Assembly: GCF_003935375.1 (NCBI RefSeq)
Contig: NZ_RHQM01000004.1
Span: 124,001-188,000 of the forward strand
Origin: Stutzerimonas xanthomarina
GTDB taxonomy: Bacteria; Pseudomonadota; Gammaproteobacteria; Pseudomonadales; Pseudomonadaceae
Reading direction: 5' to 3'
Length of the DNA stretch: 64,000 nt
The position numbers and the translations under genes were made by a program. The notes under the pieces are model-generated. The model was not told where the DNA came from, made no database searches, and saw nothing but the letters and a program-made list of their open reading frames with translations. How positions within the stretch are numbered: the first letter of the stretch is position 1; each line of letters begins with the position of its first letter. This document shows positions 19,041-26,184 of the stretch, one piece after another.

Positions 19041-20327
19041 ATGTTTAAGTTCAAACCTCTTGTAGCAGCCATTCTGACCGTCGCCACTGCCCAGGCTTTT
19101 GCCGCCGAGAACACCTCCGAGCAGAACCAGCACGGCATCAACAACAACGCAGAAGTGCTGCAAAGCGGCGGTTCGGGCAACTTCGCCACACAAAACCAGA
19201 GCGGCTTCAGCAACGACGCAATGGTCGAGCAGATCAGCTCGGAAGCCACTACCGCCACCCAGACCCAGACCGGCAACTTCAACAATGCCGAATCCCGCCA
19301 GAGCGGCACGTTGATGACCGGCTCGACCCAGACCCAGAACGGCTGGGGCAACGATGCACTGGTAGAGCAGACCGGCACCTACAAGACTGGCGCCACGCAG
19401 AACCAGAAAGGCGTCAACAACGTTGCCGAGACGTTCCAGTCCGGCGCGACCATGACCAACGCCACCACCAACCAGGACGGCAAGGACAACTACGGCCTGA
19501 TCTCCCAGACCGCCACCTATGGCAGCCAGGCAGTGGTCAACCAGAACGGCGACCTGAACAGCGCCAGCATCACTCAGTTCCTCAGCAACCACGACCGCGC
19601 AACCGTCACCCAGCAGGGCATCGACAACGATGCGCAAGTGGTGCAGGTCGCCAGCAGCGGCTCCATCGCCGAAGTCGAGCAGAGCGGCTGGCGCAACGAC
19701 GCGATGGTTTCGCAAACCGGCCTGCAGCACGAGGCGTATGTCGATTCCGTCGGCAGCCACAACATTGTCAATGTGGACCAGAGCGGTAATGCGCAGAACG
19801 CTTTCGTCGTGCAGTACGGCGAACGTAACGACTCGAGCATCACGCAAACCAACGGCTGGTTCGGCGGTAACAACACCGCTACAACTGACCAAGCTGGTAC
19901 AGATAACCGAGCTGACGTATACCAGGACGGACGCAATCAGACTGCCAAGACCATCCAGGAAGGCGCTTTCAACGTCGCCTCCGTGGAGCAGGAGGGCCGA
20001 GGCAATGATCTGCACTTCCACCAGGACGGTGTCGCTAATGAGCTCAACGCCGTACAACACGGCGTCGACAACGAGATCGTCGGCGTCAGCTACGGTGCGA
20101 ACAACACAGCCGATATCGAACAGGACGGCCGCGACAACCTGGCCACCGTTCGCCAGGAAGGCTACTTCAACGACGTGATGCTGAGCCAGAGCGGCGCCGA
20201 TCACCTGATCAAGGTGACTCAGAACGGCTTCGGCAACGACGCCGTCGCCAGCCAGGCCGGCTACGGCAATGCGGCCTACATCAACCAGAGCGGCTGGAAC
20301 AACACCGCCCTGGTCACCCAGCAGTAA
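19041..20327 (+). CDS. csgA: Very large major curlin (CsgA-like amyloid subunit, 18 repeats)
   Basis: 428 residues. An Sec signal peptide (about 1-20, ending TAQAFA) is followed almost directly by 18 curlin repeats to the last residue, with no separate N-terminal export segment comparable to the E. coli one. Each repeat holds Q-x-G-x(2)-N-x(5)-Q (for example TQNGWGNDALVEQ). Motif-to-motif spacing is 23 residues for the first eight intervals, then 22, apart from a single 26-residue interval containing NGWFGGNN. E. coli CsgA has five repeats. ATG 19041 is preferred to a GTG at 19032 because GGAG lies eight bases before it. Expected to be secreted by CsgG and to polymerise into extracellular curli. 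Confidence 0.85.
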   Translation: MFKFKPLVAAILTVATAQAFAAENTSEQNQHGINNNAEVLQSGGSGNFATQNQSGFSNDAMVEQISSEATTATQTQTGNFNNAESRQSGTLMTGSTQTQNGWGNDALVEQTGTYKTGATQNQKGVNNVAETFQSGATMTNATTNQDGKDNYGLISQTATYGSQAVVNQNGDLNSASITQFLSNHDRATVTQQGIDNDAQVVQVASSGSIAEVEQSGWRNDAMVSQTGLQHEAYVDSVGSHNIVNVDQSGNAQNAFVVQYGERNDSSITQTNGWFGGNNTATTDQAGTDNRADVYQDGRNQTAKTIQEGAFNVASVEQEGRGNDLHFHQDGVANELNAVQHGVDNEIVGVSYGANNTADIEQDGRDNLATVRQEGYFNDVMLSQSGADHLIKVTQNGFGNDAVASQAGYGNAAYINQSGWNNTALVTQQ

Positions 20328-20345
20328 GTTCGTTCGCTACACCCG

Positions 20346-20368
20346 ACTGCCGGCGCCTTGCCGGCAGT
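20346..20368 (+). terminator. Terminator after the curlin gene
   Basis: Nine-bp perfect stem ACTGCCGGC/GCCGGCAGT with a five-base loop, 18 bases past the csgA stop, followed by TGCGTTTC. The remaining 330 bases up to the tsx-like gene hold no gene; their last part (20555-20640) is AT-rich and likely contains that gene's promoter. Confidence 0.65.
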
Positions 20369-20701
20369 TGCGTTTCATCCCTCCGCGATTCCCACCTCAC
20401 TTCGCCTTGACCAGTCGACGCACCGTTTCGGTGGCGAGCCTGGCGAACGGCCATCGCAGCGCCCCAAACTGAAGCAAGCTGACGCATCGGTCAGGTCACG
20501 CCAACGCGCCCACCTCCCATCCGGCAGCCCTGCCATCAGTCAAAACGTTTCGCCTGCGAAAAATAAATCTTTTCCTATCAATGATTTATAAAGAAACTCA
20601 ATGGGATCTTCGGTATTGGCGCGACGCTTGCTTTGTGACCAAAGCCTGACCGCTTGGACAACTTACAAGCTCATTCAAATGCCAATACGGAGACACACTC
20701 A

Positions 20702-21499
20702 ATGAAGCGCAGCCTGACCACCGCAGCCCTCGCGGCCGGGTTCATCCTCAGCAGCCAAGCCATGGCCAGCCCAATGCTCTGGCAGAACAACAGCCTCACC
20801 TACCTGTACGGCAAGAACTTCGCCGTCGACTCCGCAGGTGGTAAGGAAGGCGACATCCAACAGACCATTACCTTCGAACATGCCAGCGGCTGGACCTGGG
20901 GGGACATGTTCCTGTTTGTCGATAACAAGTGGTACAACGGCATTTCCGGCAGCGATGGCCACACCTACTACGGCGAATTCAGCCCGCGCCTGTCGCTGGG
21001 CAAGATCAGCGGCGCAGACCTGTCCTTCGGTCCGATCAAGGATGTGCTGATCTCCGCGACCTACGAACGCGGCGAAGGCCGTAATCGCAACTATCTGCTC
21101 GGCCCGGCCGTGGATCTGGCTATTCCAGGTTTCGACCGCTTCTCCCTGAACACCTACTACCGCAAGCCCGACGGCATCACCGGCAAGCCTGGCGGCCAGT
21201 GGCAGATCACTCCGACCTGGGCCATGACCTTCCCGGTGGGCAAGTCGGACATCCTCTTCGACGGCTATATCGACTGGGTCGTCAACGATAAGAAGAATGG
21301 CAACACCGAGCTGAAGAAGAACTTCCACTTCAACCCGCAGGTCAAGTACGACCTCGGCAAGGCGCTGGACTACACGCCCGGCAAGCTCTATGTCGGTATC
21401 GAATACGACTACTGGTCGAACAAGTACGGCATCGAAGATTCCGACGCCTTCAACACCGACAACAACGTCACCAACTTCATCGTCAAGGCGCACTTCTGA
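20702..21499 (+). CDS. Outer-membrane nucleoside-specific channel, Tsx/OmpK family
   Basis: 265-residue outer-membrane beta-barrel protein. Signal peptide about 1-22 (ending SQAMA), then alternating amphipathic strands rich in aromatic residues and a C-terminal aromatic residue (KAHF), the signature of beta-barrel insertion. The pattern MLWQNNSLTYLYGKNF and the closing KLYVGIEYDYWSNKYG match the Tsx/OmpK family that passes nucleosides. The ATG at 20702 has GGAGA about nine bases upstream. The RutR-like regulator downstream fits a nucleoside or pyrimidine theme, but that link is inference. Confidence 0.78.
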   Translation: MKRSLTTAALAAGFILSSQAMASPMLWQNNSLTYLYGKNFAVDSAGGKEGDIQQTITFEHASGWTWGDMFLFVDNKWYNGISGSDGHTYYGEFSPRLSLGKISGADLSFGPIKDVLISATYERGEGRNRNYLLGPAVDLAIPGFDRFSLNTYYRKPDGITGKPGGQWQITPTWAMTFPVGKSDILFDGYIDWVVNDKKNGNTELKKNFHFNPQVKYDLGKALDYTPGKLYVGIEYDYWSNKYGIEDSDAFNTDNNVTNFIVKAHF

Positions 21500-21507
21500 C
21501 GCGCCTC

Positions 21508-21535
21508 GCCGCCCGCAAACCGGGCGGCTCTCTTT
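21508..21535 (+). terminator. Intrinsic terminator after the tsx-like gene
   Basis: Eight-bp perfect stem GCCGCCCG/CGGGCGGC with a five-base loop CAAAC, followed directly by TCTCTTTC. It lies nine bases after the stop codon and separates the porin from the regulator genes downstream. Confidence 0.8.
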
Positions 21536-21761
21536 CGGTGCCGGCCGCGATCCTCGCCGTCACAAGCGCAACGGCTGCATCGAACAGCGAAACTCGTGCA
21601 GAATCAGCTCGGCTCGACCATCACCCCGGGCGGTCCGAAACCCTTTCCCGGGGGCTGCGAGGTGAATGAACGCAGCGCATAGGCCATCATTCTCAACACG
21701 CAGCAGGCCCGCTCCGCATAGTGGACCAGGCCAACCGCCAGCGCGCTCACGGACAGGGAAC

Positions 21762-22436
21762 ATGGACAAGAACAACGCACCCCAGCCGCTCTACACCGCC
21801 CAGGGCAAGCCCGCCGGCCGCATTCGGCAGAAGAACGAGGAAACCATCCTGGCGGCAGCTGCCGAAGAGTTCGCCCGCTACGGCTTCAAGGGCACCAGCA
21901 TGAACGCCATCGCCACCCGCGCCGGGTTGCCCAAGGCGAACGTGCACTATTACTTCAACAGCAAGCTGGGGCTGTATGTCGAGGTCATGCGGCATATTCT
22001 CGAACTCTGGGATACTGCCTTCGACGATGTGACCGTCGACGATGACCCGGCCGTTGCTCTGGCCGAATACATCCGCATCAAGATGGAATTCTCGCGGCGC
22101 CATCCGCAGGCCTCGAAAATCTTCGCCATGGAGGTCATCAGCGGCTGCGAGTGCCTCTCCGAGCACTTCAACCAGGACTACCGCAACTGGTTCCGCGGCC
22201 GCGCCGCGGTGTTCGACGCCTGGATCGCCGCCGGCAAGATGGCCCCGGTCGACCCAATGCACCTGATCTTCATGATCTGGAGCAGCACCCAACACTATGC
22301 CGACTTCTCCGATCAGATCCGCCGCATCAACGGCAAGCGCATGACCCGCGCCGATTTCGCCCACGCCAGCGACAACCTGATCGCCATCATCCTCAAGGGC
22401 TGCGGACTGACGCCACCTCCGCCCGCGGATCGCTGA
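21762..22436 (+). CDS. TetR-family regulator resembling RutR
   Basis: 224-residue TetR-type regulator. The N-terminal helix-turn-helix covers about residues 20-65 (EETILAAAAEEFARYGFKGT, AIATRAGLPKANVHYYFNSK). The ligand domain carries the block DPMHLIFMIWSSTQHYADFSDQI, closely like RutR of E. coli, which senses uracil/thymine and controls pyrimidine and purine metabolism. ATG 21762 is chosen over an in-frame ATG at 21666; a GGGA ribosome site is close to it. It ends seven bases before the next start, so it is co-transcribed with the LysR gene. The ligand is an inference from resemblance. Confidence 0.8.
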   Translation: MDKNNAPQPLYTAQGKPAGRIRQKNEETILAAAAEEFARYGFKGTSMNAIATRAGLPKANVHYYFNSKLGLYVEVMRHILELWDTAFDDVTVDDDPAVALAEYIRIKMEFSRRHPQASKIFAMEVISGCECLSEHFNQDYRNWFRGRAAVFDAWIAAGKMAPVDPMHLIFMIWSSTQHYADFSDQIRRINGKRMTRADFAHASDNLIAIILKGCGLTPPPPADR

Positions 22437-22442
22437 CCGACC

Positions 22443-23411
22443 GTGGCCCGCAAACTGCGCATCCATTCCCCGGCCATCCATTACTTCGACATGGTGCGGC
22501 GCTGCCAGTCGATTCGCGAGGCGTCGCGCCGGCTCAACGTCGCCTCGTCGGCGGTAAACCGGCAGATTCTCAAGCTCGAAGACGAGATCGGCGCGCCCCT
22601 TTTCGAACGCCTGCCCGGCGGACTGCGGCTGACCGCCGCCGGCGAGATCTTCGCCCGCCATGTCATCGTCGTGCTGCAGGACGCCGAGCGTGTGCGCTCC
22701 GAACTGGACGCACTGCAGGGCCTGCGCACCGGCCATGTGGAAATCGCCACGGTATCCGGGGTCACCACCGATCTTCTACCTGGCGTGCTGGAGCAGCTGC
22801 GCGAACGCTATCCGCGGGTTACCGTGGGCGTCACCAGCCTTGGCTCGCAGGCGATTCCCGAGGCTGTCATCAGCGGCCAGGCGGACATCGGCCTGGCCTT
22901 TGCCCTGCCGCGTACCGCTGACTTGCAGCAGCTGGGCGTCGGCCACTTCCGTCTCGGCGCAATCGTTCCCCCCTCGCATCCGCTGGCCGAACGCGCCGAG
23001 GTGAGCTTCGCCACCTGCGCCGAATACCCGCTGATCCTGGCCAAGAGCGATCTGTCCATCCATCACCTGCTGGCGCCGCTGCTGGCGCGCACTCGCCCGC
23101 GGCACAAGGCGCCGCTGGAAACCAGCTCCGTGGAATTGGCCTTGCAGATGGCCAAGCGCGGTGCCGGGGTCGCTTTCCAGACGCGCATCGGCATCGAAGC
23201 CGAGCTGGCCGGCGGCACGCTCGTGCATGTACCGCTGAACGACGGCGGCGCGGTGTTCAGCGACCTCGGCGTGTACGTGCGCAGCTCGCGTTACCTGCCC
23301 GTCGCGGTGGACGCATTCGTTCGTGCACTGAGCGAACAGATCGGCGAACGCGAAGCGGCTCAAGGTAGTCGATCGCCAACCGGTCGCAGCGGCGAAACCA
23401 CGGTGCGCTGA
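22443..23411 (+). CDS. LysR-family transcriptional regulator
   Basis: 322 residues, GTG start. The N-terminal helix-turn-helix (MVRRCQSIREASRRLNVASS, then AVNRQILKLEDEIGAPLFER) is followed by a substrate-binding domain (GHVEIATVSGVTTDLLPGVL onward). It follows the TetR-type gene with a six-base gap, an unusual tandem of two regulator classes. The target genes are unknown; the neighbouring tsx-like gene is a possibility. A hydrophilic tail after residue 305 is variable. Confidence 0.82.
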   Translation: MARKLRIHSPAIHYFDMVRRCQSIREASRRLNVASSAVNRQILKLEDEIGAPLFERLPGGLRLTAAGEIFARHVIVVLQDAERVRSELDALQGLRTGHVEIATVSGVTTDLLPGVLEQLRERYPRVTVGVTSLGSQAIPEAVISGQADIGLAFALPRTADLQQLGVGHFRLGAIVPPSHPLAERAEVSFATCAEYPLILAKSDLSIHHLLAPLLARTRPRHKAPLETSSVELALQMAKRGAGVAFQTRIGIEAELAGGTLVHVPLNDGGAVFSDLGVYVRSSRYLPVAVDAFVRALSEQIGEREAAQGSRSPTGRSGETTVR

Positions 23412-23466
23412 ACGTCCGCGGCAGATTTCGCTCTATTGAGCGAAGCCACTACCCCCGGAGTTGCCA

Positions 23467-23988
23467 TTGAAATCGTCACGACTGCTGGCTCTACCCGCCG
23501 CGTTGCTGCTGTCATTGCATACCCTCCCTTCCCTCGCCGCCGACGGCACACCGCTCGGCTGGGTGGAGCGTGGCAAGGTGCTTCCCGAGGAAGTCACGGT
23601 GAAGTTCAAGCTCGACACTGGCGCGCTAACTTCGTCGATGCATGCCGAAGACATCGAGTATTTCGAGCGGGACGGTGACGAGTGGGTCCGCTTCGATCTG
23701 GACCTTGAGGACATCGAACGGGACAAGCTGGTCAAATCGCGCATCGAGCGCAAACTGCATCGCGAACTGACGGTCCGCGGCGCCGGCGGCAAGGAGGATC
23801 GTCCGGTGGTGCTGATGAAGGTGTGCATCGGCGATCGCCTCCTCGAGGAGCAGTTCTCGCTCAGGGATCGCGATGAAATGCACTACCCCGTACTGCTTGG
23901 CCGCCGCACCCTGGAGAAGCTCGGCCCGGTCGACTCGGCGCGCACGTTCACCATCGAGCCCAGCTGCGAAGAGCTGGCCACTCGCTGA
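23467..23988 (+). CDS. Periplasmic retropepsin-like protein (Zn_protease/RimK-associated family, PF05618 type)
   Basis: 173 residues with a signal peptide (about 1-22, ending LPSLA). The core shows the aspartic-protease style motif KFKLDTGALTSSM and a second half ending in MHYPVLLGRRTLEKLG, matching the family often labelled putative ATP-dependent zinc protease. The DTG triad suggests a retropepsin fold rather than a zinc enzyme. Start: TTG at 23467, since GGAG ends six bases before it and the peptide then begins KSSRLLALP; a TTG at 23461 lies too close. Substrate unknown. It stands alone between the LysR and DUF305 genes. Confidence 0.75.
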   Translation: MKSSRLLALPAALLLSLHTLPSLAADGTPLGWVERGKVLPEEVTVKFKLDTGALTSSMHAEDIEYFERDGDEWVRFDLDLEDIERDKLVKSRIERKLHRELTVRGAGGKEDRPVVLMKVCIGDRLLEEQFSLRDRDEMHYPVLLGRRTLEKLGPVDSARTFTIEPSCEELATR

Positions 23989-24194
23989 GCCGCGGCGCCT
24001 CGCAGGTCCGTAACGGCGAGTAGGTCCGGCTGCGCATTGCGCTGCGGTCAGCCCTGCGAGGCCATCGCAGTCGGCCAGTGCGTGCCGCTGGCGTGGCCGA
24101 GAAACGTGAACGGCACCGACCGAGGGCTGTCGAGATGACCGAATGGGCTGGCGATTTGCCGCCCCACCAGTCATAGCGAGAGGAGAGCACGCCT

Positions 24195-24647
24195 ATGCAG
24201 CCCTACGTCAAATTCGGCGCAATGATTGCCACCTCGACGCTGGTCATGTTCGGCCTGATGTACCTGAACGTGTTCCAGACCGACCACATCCTGTTCAGCG
24301 AAACCCGCGCCTACATGGCGCTGATCATGGGCGCGGCCATGGCGATCGTCATGCTGGCATTCATGCTGAAGATGTATCCGCGGCGTGGGGTGAACATCGC
24401 CATTTTCGCCGGCAGCGCGCTGGTGTTCGTCGTGTCCTTGTGGCTGGTGCGCAGCCAGGCGACGGTGGACCAGGTGTCGTGGATGAAGGCGATGATTCCG
24501 CACCACTCCATCGCCATCCTCACCAGCGAGCGGGCGGATATCCAGGACCCGAGGGTGCGCGAGCTGGCGGACAGCATCATCGAGGCGCAACGCCGTGAGA
24601 TCGACGAGATGAAAGCGCTGATCAAGGACCTCCAGGCGCGCGGCTGA
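24195..24647 (+). CDS. DUF305 family membrane protein
   Basis: 150 residues with three hydrophobic segments (about 5-25, 39-60, 68-86) followed by a soluble helical domain with the DUF305 motif MKAMIPHHSIAILTSERADI and DPRVRELADSIIEAQRREIDEM. DUF305 domains are found near copper and heavy-metal genes and the conserved histidine pair suggests metal binding; no metal genes are adjacent here. The start ATG follows GAGAGGAGAGC with good spacing. Confidence 0.82.
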   Translation: MQPYVKFGAMIATSTLVMFGLMYLNVFQTDHILFSETRAYMALIMGAAMAIVMLAFMLKMYPRRGVNIAIFAGSALVFVVSLWLVRSQATVDQVSWMKAMIPHHSIAILTSERADIQDPRVRELADSIIEAQRREIDEMKALIKDLQARG

Positions 24648-24829
24648 ACCAGGGCAGGTCGTACAGCACGGATCGCTGGCGCCGCCTGACCAGGCGGCGC
24701 AGTCGACCTCCGATATAGGTTCATCTCGAGAGTTTTCGCGCGAGTTACGGTATCGAATGCCATGCGCCATCCCCGCTATTCCGCCCACAGGCCGCCTCCA
24801 TCCGGCTCATCCTCCACAAATCACAACCA

Positions 24830-24876
24830 AACAATAACGATTTTCATTTGAATTCGCGTTTATAGCTGCATAAGAT
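24830..24876 (+). promoter_or_regulatory. Fur-box-like operator over a sigma-70 promoter for the siderophore uptake operon
   Basis: The segment AACAATAACGATTTTCATTTG at about 24830-24850 matches the Fur-box pattern of repeated NATWAT-type hexamers well though not perfectly. It overlaps a promoter with -35 TTGAAT at 24848-24853, a 17-base spacer and -10 TAAGAT at 24871-24876. The MFS gene start follows within 25-30 bases. Iron repression is the natural reading given the genes downstream. Confidence 0.7.
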
Positions 24877-24899
24877 GCACCGCCTCACCCAGCGGCGTT

Positions 24900-26120
24900 A
24901 TGTACATGGATGCAGATCGACAAACGAAAACGGCTGTTCAGCTGGCCACACTGATTAGCATGCTATCGATCGGCAGCCTGATGATGATCATGCCGCTCGG
25001 CCCGGATTTCGTCCGCGAACTGGACATGCCCGCCGACCGCATTGGGTATCTGGCTGGCGCCGCGACCTTGGCAGCGGCCCTCGGCTCGGCGCTCAGTGCT
25101 GCCTGGCTGGACCGCTTCGAGCGCAAGCCGGTGCTGCTCACCCTGCTCGTCCTGCGCTTCGCGCTGCTCGGTGCCTGCGCAGGTGCCTCCGACGCGCACC
25201 AGTTGACCTGGCTCTTCGTGCTCAGTGCATTCATCGCCGGCCCCCTGGGCGCGGTGCTGATGGCGAGCCTGCTCGATCTGATCCCGCCAGCCGAACGGGG
25301 CCGGCAGCTCGCCCGCCTAGCGATGGGTTTCTCCCTCGCCGCCATCGTCGTCACGCCTCTGGCGCTGGAACTCGCGCGCTGGCTGGGCTGGCGCGCGCCG
25401 ATGCTGGGCATTGCCGCGGTTGGCCTGGCGCTCGCGTTTGGCTGCCACATCCTCTTCCTCAATCCGCAACCACACCCACGCCCTCCAGGAGCGCTGCGCC
25501 CGCTGTTGCGCTCACCGCTGTGCCTGGGGGCACTGGCGCTGGTCGCATTGCAGATGTTCAGCCACTTCCTGCTGGTGCCGCACTTTTCCGCATTCCTCCA
25601 GTTCAATCTCGGCTTCGCCCGCGAACACATCGGCGTGCTCTACCTGTGCGGTGGGCTGGCCAGCCTGGCCGCCGTGCGCCTGGGCGGCAGCTGGATCGAT
25701 CGCGGCCACGCTGGCCGGCTGGTCCTGAGCAGCAGCGGCCTGCTGGCACTGATCACGCTGCTCGGCTTCGCCCTGCTGGTTCCACTGCCGCTGTTGCTGG
25801 TGTTCAGCCTGTTCATGGCACTCAGCACATTGCGCACCAGCAGCACCACGACGGTCGCCGCGAGCATTCCGGCGCCCCATCAACGCGCCGCGTTCATGGC
25901 TCTGCACGGGTCCGTCAGCAACGTTGCCGCCGGCCTCGGCAGCCTGGCCTCCGCCGCCTACCTGGGTACGGCTGCCGATGGCGAGCTGACGGGTTTCGAA
26001 CACCTCGCAGGTTTCCACGTGGTCCTCACCCTGACCGCAGGCGCAACCCTGCTGTTACTGCTCGCCGCCCTGCGTCGCCATGGACACCTGCCAACACCTA
26101 CAACCACAAGCAGGGCCTGA
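24900..26120 (+). CDS. MFS transporter at the head of an iron-siderophore operon
   Basis: 406-residue major facilitator superfamily protein with twelve predicted membrane segments and the loop-2 type motif AAWLDRFERKPVLL. Candidate starts are ATG 24900 and ATG 24906; neither has a strong ribosome site and the leader is short. It lies directly behind the Fur-type promoter and 64 bases before the TonB receptor gene, so it is probably a siderophore exporter or an inner-membrane siderophore carrier. No siderophore biosynthesis genes are in the window, which favours uptake or recycling of a foreign siderophore. The role is inference from context. Confidence 0.8.
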   Translation: MYMDADRQTKTAVQLATLISMLSIGSLMMIMPLGPDFVRELDMPADRIGYLAGAATLAAALGSALSAAWLDRFERKPVLLTLLVLRFALLGACAGASDAHQLTWLFVLSAFIAGPLGAVLMASLLDLIPPAERGRQLARLAMGFSLAAIVVTPLALELARWLGWRAPMLGIAAVGLALAFGCHILFLNPQPHPRPPGALRPLLRSPLCLGALALVALQMFSHFLLVPHFSAFLQFNLGFAREHIGVLYLCGGLASLAAVRLGGSWIDRGHAGRLVLSSSGLLALITLLGFALLVPLPLLLVFSLFMALSTLRTSSTTTVAASIPAPHQRAAFMALHGSVSNVAAGLGSLASAAYLGTAADGELTGFEHLAGFHVVLTLTAGATLLLLLAALRRHGHLPTPTTTSRA

Positions 26121-26184
26121 ACCTGCAGCCGCACGCCTGATGAGACTTACATCCCGCATCGATCAAACCGCAATGGAGCCTGCA

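Noticed and set aside
18990-20204. 404-codon frame antisense to the large curlin gene.
   Set aside because: The sense strand encodes regular curlin repeats with a signal peptide; the antisense frame is open only because of the repeat codon pattern.
19100-20320. Possible DNA tandem-repeat or CRISPR-like array.
   Set aside because: Periodicity is at protein level (66-69 bases) with strongly divergent DNA; there are no identical repeats with unique spacers.
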